6,536 nt of DNA from Balneolaceae bacterium. GTDB lineage: Bacteria; Bacteroidota; Rhodothermia; Balneolales; Balneolaceae. Shown in pieces: positions 1 through 6,234 of the stretch (its first letter is position 1; each line of letters begins with the position of its first letter). The notes below the pieces were generated by a model that searched no databases, was not told the DNA's origin, and saw only the letters and a program-made list of their open reading frames with translations. The stretch lies in assembly GCA_007123985.1 (NCBI GenBank), contig SLGA01000325.1, positions 1 to 6,536 on the forward strand, read 5' to 3'. Made by a program: the position numbers and the translations under genes.

Positions 1-616
1 CAAAAGTTGGAATGGCAGTAAGCATAAAAAAGAGAGCCGCATAAGGGCCAACCCATCGAATACGCTCGTAATTATCTGCAGTGGGTTCACCGAGAAAAAC
101 AATCACAAAACCTGCTGCAAACAGGCCGCCTATATAGCCCAATGCCCATCCAAAACCGGAAATCTTACCAAGATCACTCGGCGGACCAAGGCTCGGCAGG
201 AATGAGGCTATAAAATTCTCACCGATGGCGTATGCAAAATTCGATATCACAATGAGAGTTACACCCAGTACTACCAGGCCGGGTTCAACAAAATAGAGTA
301 ATGTGGTGCTCACAATTGTGAGTATGTAACTGTAGAAAAGGAATTTCTTTTTGAGCGCGGAATAGTCCATTATGGCACCAAAAACAGGCCCACTAAGTAC
401 AACCAGGAAATAACTTATGGCAAGTGCAACACTCCACAAGAGATTGCCAAGGCGGTAGTCCTGATCAGCATCTCCGACAATTACCGTGGTAAACAGAACA
501 GGAAAAATAACAGTGATAATGAGCAGGGTATATGCCTGATTTGCAAAATCGAACATAGCCCATCCGAAAATTTCTTTCTTGGAAGCCCTCGGTGTATCGC
601 TCCTAAATTTTTTCAT
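1..616 (-). CDS. UMF1/Atg22-family MFS transporter, N-terminal half (cut by window edge)
   Basis: Reading the minus strand from the ATG at 616 gives 205 codons open to the window edge; the C-terminal half lies outside. Near the N-terminus is GWAMFDFANQAY (residues 18-29), the signature of the UMF1 / vacuole-effluxer Atg22-like branch of the major facilitator superfamily. It is followed by hydrophobic segments at about 30-47, 59-82, 92-110, 113-133, 154-175 and 190-205. GPVFGAIMDYSALKKK (76-91) fits MFS motif A, with Asp84 and the basic run. FLPSLGPPSDLGKISGFGW (139-157) and ALGYIGG (158-164) are conserved in the family. Family members are usually about 420-450 residues with 12 helices. Substrate is unknown; bacterial members are annotated as amino-acid or general effluxers only by analogy. 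An in-frame TAA seven codons upstream (635-637) and no ATG between support this start. I see no Shine-Dalgarno site. It is divergent from the isocitrate dehydrogenase gene. Confidence 0.9.
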   Translation of the reverse strand, partial: MKKFRSDTPRASKKEIFGWAMFDFANQAYTLLIITVIFPVLFTTVIVGDADQDYRLGNLLWSVALAISYFLVVLSGPVFGAIMDYSALKKKFLFYSYILTIVSTTLLYFVEPGLVVLGVTLIVISNFAYAIGENFIASFLPSLGPPSDLGKISGFGWALGYIGGLFAAGFVIVFLGEPTADNYERIRWVGPYAALFFMLTAIPTF

Positions 617-727
617 AAAGGATGTGTTGTTTAGTTAGATGCCTGCAGATATAGTGAATTTCAGTCTCATAATAAAGAAAACGGGGCAAGATAAATGAGA
701 AGGCTTGTTAAGAAATGATAATGGCTA

Positions 728-741
728 AGTGAGATATCACT
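728..741. promoter_or_regulatory. Small inverted repeat in the divergent intergenic region (possible operator)
   Basis: AGTGA (728-732) and TCACT (737-741) form a perfect inverted repeat with a 4-base spacer. It lies in the 189-bp gap between the divergent transporter and dehydrogenase genes, 65 bp upstream of the dehydrogenase start. Its right part, GATATCACT (733-741), recurs at 1872-1880 upstream of the receiver gene. A short repeat like this can arise by chance, so an operator role is only a suggestion. I found no convincing -33/-7 or -35/-10 pair in this gap. Confidence 0.2.
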
Positions 742-805
742 GTAACATACCTGCAATATTTGCTATCTTTTCAGATAATTTAAATGCAGAATAAAATCAC
801 CAATA

Positions 806-1816
806 ATGCAGAATATTGTTTTAATACCCGGGGATGGGATTGGAAAAGAGATTACAGAGTCGGTAACAACTATTTTAGAAGCAGGTGGTGCTAAAGTAAA
901 CTGGATTGAGTGCGAAGCAGGAGAGGCAGCATTCAAAAAAAACGGTAACCCATTGCCGGATGAAACCATTACTGCGATTGAAGAGCATCGGATTGTTCTA
1001 AAAGGCCCGCTTACAACACCGGTAGGAGCCGGCTTCAGGTCCATAAATGTAGCACTTCGCCAAAAATTCAACCTCTACAGCAACATACGCCCGGCAAAAT
1101 CACTCCCAAATATCGACAGTCCGTTCAGATCTGTTGATATGGTGATGTTCAGAGAAAATACACAGGGACTTTACATTGGCAAAGAGCATTGGGTAGATGA
1201 TGAAAAAAAACATGCAGAGAGCATCGCGGTTGTAACCAGGGATGCAAGTGAGAAAATCATTACCGCAGCTTTTGAATATGCCAGGAAATACAAGCGAAAA
1301 AAGGTAACTCTCGTTCACAAAGCAAATATTCTGAAACTCACAACAGGCCTGTTTCTTGAAATTGGCAGAGAGGTTGAAAAGAACTATCCTGAGATTGAAT
1401 TTGAAGATCTGATTGTTGATAATATGGCGATGCAGATGGTTTTACGTCCGCAGCAATTTGATGTAATTGTAACCACGAATCTTTTTGGAGACATATTATC
1501 TGATCTGGCATCCGGACTGGTTGGCGGACTTGGAGTAACCGGAGCTGCTAATATTGGTGATACAGCCGCTATGTTTGAAGCTGTACACGGATCGGCACCT
1601 GATATTGCCGGCCAGGGCAAAGCAAACCCCACAGCCCTGCTTTTTTCAGCATTGATGATGCTTGAATATCTCGATGAACACAAAACCGCGGAAAAAATCA
1701 GGTCGGCAGTATACACCGTACTGCAGGATCACAAAGAGGAGTGTACGATGGATATTGGCGGTAATGGTACAACAAAAACCTATACAGACGCTATTTGCGA
1801 ACTACTTAGTTATTAA
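806..1816 (+). CDS. Isocitrate dehydrogenase, NAD+ type (isocitrate/isopropylmalate dehydrogenase family)
   Basis: A complete 336-residue protein of the beta-decarboxylating dehydrogenase family. It should oxidise isocitrate to 2-oxoglutarate in the TCA cycle, as a cytosolic Mg2+/Mn2+-dependent enzyme. Order of motifs: nucleotide-binding IPGDGIG (7-13); substrate loop RSINVALRQ (78-86), where Ser79, Asn81 and Arg85 match the isocitrate-binding Ser-x-Asn-x3-Arg of IDH and not the isopropylmalate pattern; Arg95 in NIRPAKS; Arg116 and Tyr123 in FRENTQGLYIG; Lys172 in HKANILKLTTG; Asp205; metal-binding Asp229 and Asp233 in NLFGDILSDLASG. In HGSAPDIAGQGKANP (261-275) an Asp-Ile pair stands where NADP enzymes such as E. 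coli Icd carry Lys-Tyr, so NAD+ is inferred as cofactor. MDIGGNGTT closes the fold. Length fits short NAD-IDHs. The ATG at 806 begins the conserved beta strand; an earlier ATG at 784 is out of frame. Homoisocitrate or another 3-hydroxyacid substrate remains possible. Confidence 0.9.
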   Translation: MQNIVLIPGDGIGKEITESVTTILEAGGAKVNWIECEAGEAAFKKNGNPLPDETITAIEEHRIVLKGPLTTPVGAGFRSINVALRQKFNLYSNIRPAKSLPNIDSPFRSVDMVMFRENTQGLYIGKEHWVDDEKKHAESIAVVTRDASEKIITAAFEYARKYKRKKVTLVHKANILKLTTGLFLEIGREVEKNYPEIEFEDLIVDNMAMQMVLRPQQFDVIVTTNLFGDILSDLASGLVGGLGVTGAANIGDTAAMFEAVHGSAPDIAGQGKANPTALLFSALMMLEYLDEHKTAEKIRSAVYTVLQDHKEECTMDIGGNGTTKTYTDAICELLSY

Positions 1817-1936
1817 CTACTAAAGAACAATAGTATTAATTATTGTCACAGTTTATTACATTGGAAGAACTGATATCACTCTGTTTGCTCTTTATGCCAG
1901 TAAAATTTCTTTTTTGAATAATCTCACAGTAGAAAA

Positions 1937-2317
1937 ATGAATCCCGATTTAAATATTCTGATAGTTGAAGACGAACTTGTGCTTCAGCTGATGCTTGAAC
2001 ACATGCTAAAAAAAATGGGATTCAGCCGCTACGAGAAAGTAACAAAAGGCCAAAGTGCAGTTTTAAAGTGCAAAGAGGAGGAGTTTGATCTCGTGCTGAT
2101 GGATATTATGCTTCAGGATGATATGGATGGAATTGAGGCTTACCGAAAAATTAAAGAGACAAAAGATATCCCGGTTATTTACATAACAGGAAATACCGAT
2201 CCGAAGAATAAAGAGCGGGCAGCTGAAATTGGCTATCATGACTATATCGGGAAACCGATTACCTTTTCTCAGCTAAAAAAGTCAATTCAGCGGCTTTATG
2301 AAAGTGAATCAATATAA
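1937..2317 (+). CDS. Stand-alone CheY-like response regulator receiver protein
   Basis: A 126-residue single receiver domain with no output domain. The acidic pocket is Glu11-Asp12. The phospho-acceptor is Asp56 in LVLMDIMLQDDMDG. The conserved switch Thr is Thr84 (YITGN), Tyr103 is at the aromatic switch position, and the Lys106-Pro107 pair sits in IGKPI. All residues needed for phosphorylation are present, so it should act as a phosphotransfer relay or protein-interaction regulator in the cytosol. The MDIMLQDDMDGIEAY loop is typical of receivers that pair with PAS-type sensor kinases in Bacteroidota-like genomes. No kinase is encoded here, so it is an orphan locally. It starts 120 bp after the dehydrogenase and probably has its own promoter. 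Only an A-rich stretch (TAGAAAAATG) precedes the start. Its stop lies 7 bp from the stop of the convergent hydrolase gene. Partner and role cannot be read from sequence. Confidence 0.93.
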   Translation: MNPDLNILIVEDELVLQLMLEHMLKKMGFSRYEKVTKGQSAVLKCKEEEFDLVLMDIMLQDDMDGIEAYRKIKETKDIPVIYITGNTDPKNKERAAEIGYHDYIGKPITFSQLKKSIQRLYESESI

Positions 2318-2324
2318 ATAAGCT

Positions 2325-4856
2325 CTATCTAAACATCGCTTCGATTCGTTTTTGAATAATCTCCTCTTGCAGCAGGGGTGCGAGAAACTCTCCCGGGCAG
2401 TTTGTATCGGCATGATCTTGATGCAAGTACAGATCATGGATGGTGAGATCGTACTTTTCAATTAAATAAGCCATCAATTCAGTAATCGCATCAATCTGGC
2501 TTTCAGTGGGTTTTTGAAGGTTGTAATTTCCCATCAGGCTAATGGCAAGATTTCCCCGGGGATCGTAAAGTGTATTGGTATCTCCGGCAAAAGATGAATT
2601 TCGTCCTTCGAAAATATTTCCATCCAGATCAATCAGGTAGTGATAGGGCAAATCCCACCAATTTCTTTCTGCTGCTCCCCATTCAAAAAGGTTGTTGAGT
2701 ATTTCGGCAGAATTTGCATCTTCTGAAAGCGGTTCAGCACTGCCTGTATGGTGAAGCGTAAGCTGTTTTACCACATGTGGTACGCGAAATCGCTGCGAGG
2801 CAGTACCAGTTGTTCGCATTGCGGCTCTGTCAACCGGCAGTGATTGTACGGTGGCAATTTCAACCTGTACGGTTTCACTTGAAAATTCTGTATCTAAAAT
2901 ACCAATGTGATAGCCAAACCAGTTGAATGCTTCACCTTTTTCTGTCCGCATCACTTCTGAAACTCCATTTTTATAGAGGTGCAATGTGATGGTTTCCTGC
3001 TCGGCAGGCTCTCCATCAACCTGAGGGGCTCCGGGTTTTAAAAAATCGGGCGATATGGGTGCCGATCGGAGCATACCTCCCGGAATAACAGTCAGATCCC
3101 TGAATCTCAGAGTATCTCCTGAAGAAATTATTTGCCGAGTAGCGTTCGCTTCTAAACCTAAAGGAGTCCGCTTTGCCCAGCTGCTGCGGGGGATAATTTC
3201 CGGTTTTTGAACCGTAGTTGAGTCTACCGGTACCTGCTGATGAAGAGTATGCTCAACATTAACGATAGGGCTTTCAAGAGCAGCTCTGTTTAGATAGGAA
3301 ACACTTATGGAGTCGGGCCTTACTGCTGCTCTGCCAATGTGGTAGTTTATTTCATGCCTGCTTCCCGGCAAAATATCGATTTCCCAGTTTTCGTTCGTTT
3401 TCGTACGGATAATCCACCAAGTAATATCATCAGCTTCAGGTGCAGAGAAGAGCAGTTTAATATAGTCTCCGTAATCGCGGAGTATTGCTTCCGGCAGATG
3501 TTTCGGGCTGTTATCAAGCCAGTAAGATGCAGGTATAACAGATGGTCTTGCATGTGGCCCTGCGCTCATCTTCTGGTTAAAACGATCCGGATTTTCCATG
3601 AAGGTTCGCATGCTGAAATGAACCGAACCACTCACTCCCGGGAAACCGCGTGCGGTGTATATCTGACCTGTGATTTCCGTTTGAGGCCAGCTTCCATCGG
3701 CCTCACGCAGGCGACTTGTGAAAAGACCTGGCCACATATGCCGGCCAAAGTTATTCTGTTCGAGCCACCATTCAAGCATAACGGGAAATGGCTGCGGATC
3801 CTGATCGATACGGTAGTAAATTTGTGGGGTGAAATAGTCAACCCATCCCTCTTGCAGCCATAATCGGGCATCGGCAAAGAGGTTTTCATAAGCATCAAAA
3901 CCGGTAGTATTTTCTGGAAAACCCGGCCTCCATATCCCAAATGGACTGATTCCAAATTTTACATGAGGCTTAATCTCTTTGATTCTCACGGACAACTCTT
4001 TCATCAGGCTGTTTACATTTTCCCGCCTCCAATCGCCCCGTGAAAGTGTATTTCCCTTTTGTTGAGCTGCTGCCCAACTTTTGTCATCGGGAAAGTCTGC
4101 CCCGTTTGCATACGAAGGGTACGGGTAGAAGTAGTCATCAAAATGTACGCCGTCTATATCGTATCGCTTCACAACGTCCAAAATCACATTGAGAGTATGG
4201 TTCTTTGCATCCTGATTACCAGGATCGAGCCAGAGAAAATCACCATACTCAACAACACTTTCAGGTTTCGTTATACTGATGTGATCGGGAGAAATTTCAG
4301 AACGATTGGTTGGATGTAGAGCTCTGTAAGGGTTGAACCAGGCGTGTAGTTCCATACCGCGTTTATGGGCTTCGCGAATTGCAAATTCAAGCGGGTCGAA
4401 GTGGGGGAGAGGGGCTTCTCCCATTTTACCAGTGAGGTAGTACGACCATGGTTCGTGAGGTGAGTCGTAAACTGCATCAGCTGCGGGCCGAACCTGAAAA
4501 ATAATGGCGTTGAAGTGAAGTGATGCTGCTCGATCAAGCAGCTCGATCATCTCCCGCTTTTGCTGCTCAACGGGAAGCCCGGGCCTGGAAGGCCAGTCGA
4601 TATTTGCAACAGTTGCCACCCAAACAGCCCTGAATTCACGAAAAGGTGCAACAGCCTCCTCAACCGGAATAATTACAGGTTCATCTTCATGCAATTTCGA
4701 TTCGTCTACAATGGTTTCTGCAGCTGGTTCCTCAGCAAGCGTGTGTTCATCGGCAAGAACCGTTTCAGCAGATCGGCAGCCGAACATCATCAGAAAGAGC
4801 GACAAGAGTGAAACAATAAGAATAGTAGCTATCTGTTGATGTAAACGAGTTGGCAT
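2325..4856 (-). CDS. Exported GHL10/DUF187 (DigH-like) glycoside hydrolase fused to PGRP/Amidase_2 N-acetylmuramoyl-L-alanine amidase
   Basis: An 843-residue two-enzyme protein. The ATG at 4856 is preferred: the frame continues to a TTG at 4925, but only the ATG puts the short basic region MPTRLHQQ directly before the hydrophobic core (9-25) and Cys27. LMMFGC is a loose lipobox, so lipoprotein anchoring is likely, not certain. An acidic linker runs to about 70. Domain 1 (about 75-430) is GHL10: FRAVWVATVANIDWPS (75-90), FQVRPAADAVY, HAWFNPYRA (171-179), DIDGVHFDDYFYPYP (233-247), GISPFGIWRPG (302-312), DYFTPQIYY (340-348). A beta-sandwich with SVSYLNRAALES follows (about 455-535). Domain 2 starts at IIPRSSW (554-560), has a beta-rich insert of about 140 residues, then LHHTG with zinc ligand His702, Tyr738 in DLPYHY, and His812, Thr818 and Cys820 in HQDHADTNCPG. 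All PGRP/T7-lysozyme-type zinc ligands are intact, so amidase activity is expected. E. coli DigH (YddW) cuts denuded peptidoglycan glycans; the glycosidase role here is inferred from it. Location: envelope or periplasm. Confidence 0.9.
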   Translation of the reverse strand: MPTRLHQQIATILIVSLLSLFLMMFGCRSAETVLADEHTLAEEPAAETIVDESKLHEDEPVIIPVEEAVAPFREFRAVWVATVANIDWPSRPGLPVEQQKREMIELLDRAASLHFNAIIFQVRPAADAVYDSPHEPWSYYLTGKMGEAPLPHFDPLEFAIREAHKRGMELHAWFNPYRALHPTNRSEISPDHISITKPESVVEYGDFLWLDPGNQDAKNHTLNVILDVVKRYDIDGVHFDDYFYPYPSYANGADFPDDKSWAAAQQKGNTLSRGDWRRENVNSLMKELSVRIKEIKPHVKFGISPFGIWRPGFPENTTGFDAYENLFADARLWLQEGWVDYFTPQIYYRIDQDPQPFPVMLEWWLEQNNFGRHMWPGLFTSRLREADGSWPQTEITGQIYTARGFPGVSGSVHFSMRTFMENPDRFNQKMSAGPHARPSVIPASYWLDNSPKHLPEAILRDYGDYIKLLFSAPEADDITWWIIRTKTNENWEIDILPGSRHEINYHIGRAAVRPDSISVSYLNRAALESPIVNVEHTLHQQVPVDSTTVQKPEIIPRSSWAKRTPLGLEANATRQIISSGDTLRFRDLTVIPGGMLRSAPISPDFLKPGAPQVDGEPAEQETITLHLYKNGVSEVMRTEKGEAFNWFGYHIGILDTEFSSETVQVEIATVQSLPVDRAAMRTTGTASQRFRVPHVVKQLTLHHTGSAEPLSEDANSAEILNNLFEWGAAERNWWDLPYHYLIDLDGNIFEGRNSSFAGDTNTLYDPRGNLAISLMGNYNLQKPTESQIDAITELMAYLIEKYDLTIHDLYLHQDHADTNCPGEFLAPLLQEEIIQKRIEAMFR

Positions 4857-5048
4857 AAAGATAGATTTGCGGTTTGACTGATTAGGCTGATTTTGTGGGG
4901 GTAAATGTAAAGAAGATTCCGGCAAACAGAAATGGAAGATTGCAGCAGCAGGCTAAATACAAGAGTGGTTATTGTAATTTGCTTTCATAGTGATCTGCTT
5001 TATTTTCACAGACTGCGATAAACAGGATATCTTTCGTCTTGAAAAGCT

Positions 5049-5651
5049 TTAACGGTAAACACTGATACTGCTGATGCCAAGACTGAACGGTCCCTCTTGT
5101 CTGTCTTGAATCATGAGGCCGATTTCCATGATGGCATCAGAATTCAGTGGTTGGCTGTGTACAGACCTTCCCCTGAAAACCGGGCTGAAATCGGTGTAGG
5201 CAAGTTTGTGTGTCTCCCATACACCTTTCTGAGTTGGGAAATGCAATTCGTAGGAATAGTGGGTTAAACGGCCATTTTTTACCGTTCGCACTCTCATACT
5301 ATACGTTTTACCATCCCCAAGAACACGAACTGCCAGTCCTGCAAAGTCAGAAAGATCAACAGGATACTGAGCCCGGGTTCGTACGGATGCAAAGCCTCCG
5401 TTATTTTCGAGAGATACGGTTCCCCTGAAGATTGCATAGCCATCGTCATGCATTTCAAGAAAGCTCCTGGAGATGCCGCCCATCACCGAGTCGTTAACAA
5501 TTTGCCAGTGCGCTGCCGAGCTGTTACTGAAATCGATCAGGATCTCCATTGTTGAACCTTCATCTCCAACGTCTGTACTCTCAGGAAAACCGGCTGATAC
5601 CCAAAAGAGAAGTGAAAGTGTTAATCCAGATTTGAAGAAGGTTGAAGTCAT
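5049..5651 (-). CDS. Exported CIA30-domain protein (galactose-binding-like fold)
   Basis: A 200-residue protein. MTSTFFKSGLTLSLLFWVSA is a plausible signal peptide with cleavage after VSA (residue 20). The rest is a single CIA30 domain: FSNSSAAHWQIVNDSVMGGIS (from 41; the VNDSVMGGIS part is the family hallmark), FRGTVSLENNGGFASVR (75-91), GDGKTYSMRVR (112-122), FRGR (159-162) and GPFSLGISSISVYR at the C-terminus. CIA30 is named for a mitochondrial complex I assembly factor (NDUFAF1), but bacterial members are mostly uncharacterised and the fold relates to carbohydrate-binding modules such as CBM11. Export argues against a respiratory-assembly role and for binding something in the envelope. 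The ATG at 5651 gives the signal peptide; the internal Met35 would remove it. A second ATG at 5654-5656 is followed at once by an overlapping TGA (ATGCGATGA), a two-codon reading frame only. The hydrolase gene starts 192 bp downstream on the same strand; co-transcription is possible but the gap is large. Confidence 0.88.
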   Translation of the reverse strand: MTSTFFKSGLTLSLLFWVSAGFPESTDVGDEGSTMEILIDFSNSSAAHWQIVNDSVMGGISRSFLEMHDDGYAIFRGTVSLENNGGFASVRTRAQYPVDLSDFAGLAVRVLGDGKTYSMRVRTVKNGRLTHYSYELHFPTQKGVWETHKLAYTDFSPVFRGRSVHSQPLNSDAIMEIGLMIQDRQEGPFSLGISSISVYR

Positions 5652-6070
5652 CGCATAGTGTGTGGTTTATTTATGATGCGAATAACAACGGGAATGATTT
5701 TAGCATTCATTTTATGGTATGAAGATCAGGTGGATTAATGAATATGTAAAACTTAGTACGATTATTGCTCATTTGTTCAAAATCATAAATCAGGCAGCAG
5801 TACAATTACACTGAGGGTCAACACATAACAGCGAAATTGCCTGCGCCTGTTTTTGCTCTCTTGATGAAAGCAATCGAATGCTTTCATGGTACTATCTGCA
5901 GTATAAGCAAGGCGGGTGACAGGGTATTGGCACAGTGATTTGTAAAACTCATTCTGGCAGTGGGTTGGCTGTCTTCTCAAAACATTACTCCCAAAAATCA
6001 AGGCGCGTACTTTTCTATTTTTCGGGAAGTTGAGAAAAGCAGATGAGAGCTAAATCATTATGTAAAGAAG
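5652..6070. other. Gene-free intergenic region upstream of the CIA30 gene
   Basis: 419 bp in which I find no convincing gene. A 72-codon minus-strand frame (5783-6001) resembles no family I know and is rejected. The segment holds a 9-bp perfect hairpin at 5864-5887 and a weaker one at 6010-6039 (CTTTTCT/AGAAAAG, 16-base loop, no T-tract). A weak candidate minus-strand promoter of Bacteroidota style exists: TTTG (plus-strand CAAA, 5778-5781), a 22-base spacer, then TAAGTTTT (plus-strand 5748-5755), one base off TAnnTTTG. It would leave a leader of roughly 90 bases for the CIA30 gene. Confidence 0.5.
5864..5887. repeat. 9-bp perfect inverted repeat (hairpin or operator-like)
   Basis: ATGAAAGCA (5864-5872) and TGCTTTCAT (5879-5887) are perfect inverse complements around a six-base loop (ATCGAA). 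No T-tract follows on either strand, so it is not a standard intrinsic terminator. It lies about 210 bp upstream of the CIA30 gene. It could be a regulator site or a repeat remnant; nothing in the sequence decides. Confidence 0.5.
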
Positions 6071-6116
6071 TAAAATGTGGGCCCGGCAGGACTTGAACCG
6101 CGAAGCACTGCTTCGC
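6071..6116 (-). repeat. Composite repeat copy 1: tRNA 3' end joined to a GC-rich hairpin
   Basis: Read on the minus strand, 6099-6077 is the T-loop, T-stem 3' strand, acceptor 3' strand and discriminator of a tRNA (TTCAAGT, CCTGC, CGGGCCC, A). Instead of the matching T-stem 5' strand there is a perfect 7-bp hairpin, GCGAAGC-ACT-GCTTCGC (6100-6116). The T-stem therefore cannot form and this is not a functional tRNA. From 6071 to 6115 it matches copy 2 (6189-6233) at all but one position, at a period of 118 bp. The outermost hairpin pair is swapped between copies (G:C here, C:G in copy 2), which preserves pairing. Confidence 0.85.
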
Positions 6117-6154
6117 AAGATCAGTGATCGGATCTACTTCCTGGCAGAAGCGAT
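6100..6154 (-). pseudogene. Possible decayed 3' end of a GIY-YIG nuclease gene (remnant 1)
   Basis: On the minus strand, 6154-6100 reads IASARK, a TAG stop, then IRSLILRSSASR, running straight into FKSCRAH encoded by the tRNA tail. The string RK-stop-IRSLI resembles the conserved C-terminus of small GIY-YIG nucleases (RKYIxSLI), with TAG (6134-6136) in place of the Tyr codon. Remnant 2 has TAT exactly 118 bp away, which supports an ancestral Tyr. GIY-YIG genes whose C-terminus runs into a tRNA-derived tail are, from memory, common in Bacteroidota-like genomes. The catalytic N-terminal half is not visible. The match is short; the alternative is coincidence within a repeat or a plus-strand peptide. 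Confidence 0.35.
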
Positions 6155-6188
6155 TGAAGGGATACTCAATATTTTAAAACATCATATT

Positions 6189-6234
6189 TAAAATGTGGGC
6201 CCGGCAGGACTTGAACCCCGAAGCACTGCTTCGG
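6189..6234 (-). repeat. Composite repeat copy 2: tRNA 3' end joined to a GC-rich hairpin
   Basis: Second copy of the unit at 6071-6116. The same tRNA 3' end occupies 6195-6217, followed by the 7-bp hairpin CCGAAGC-ACT-GCTTCGG (6218-6234). It shares a 29-base identical block (6189-6217) with copy 1, then a one-base difference at each end of the hairpin that is compensatory (C:G for G:C). The T-stem 5' strand is again missing. Similarity to copy 1 continues with gaps in identity to about 6255. Confidence 0.85.

Noticed and set aside
1100..1318. Minus-strand frames inside the dehydrogenase gene (also 763-1071 and 1384-1716)
   Set aside because: They lie antisense to a clearly conserved enzyme and show no family features.
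806..1816. 3-isopropylmalate dehydrogenase (LeuB)
   Set aside because: The substrate loop carries Ser79-x-Asn81 as in isocitrate dehydrogenases, and no leucine-biosynthesis gene is nearby.
1827..1846. ACAATA/TATTGT hairpin after the dehydrogenase gene as a terminator
   Set aside because: Six A/T-rich pairs with an eight-base loop and no following T-tract; too weak to call.
3339..3863. 174-codon plus-strand frame inside the hydrolase gene, and the other frames within 3347-4811
   Set aside because: All overlap strongly conserved motifs of the hydrolase in its true frame and look like antisense or frame-shifted shadows.
5783..6001. 72-codon minus-strand reading frame upstream of the CIA30 gene
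   Set aside because: No recognisable domain, composition unlike the neighbours (many Cys, His and Arg), no start context, and it spans a palindrome. Best treated as chance.
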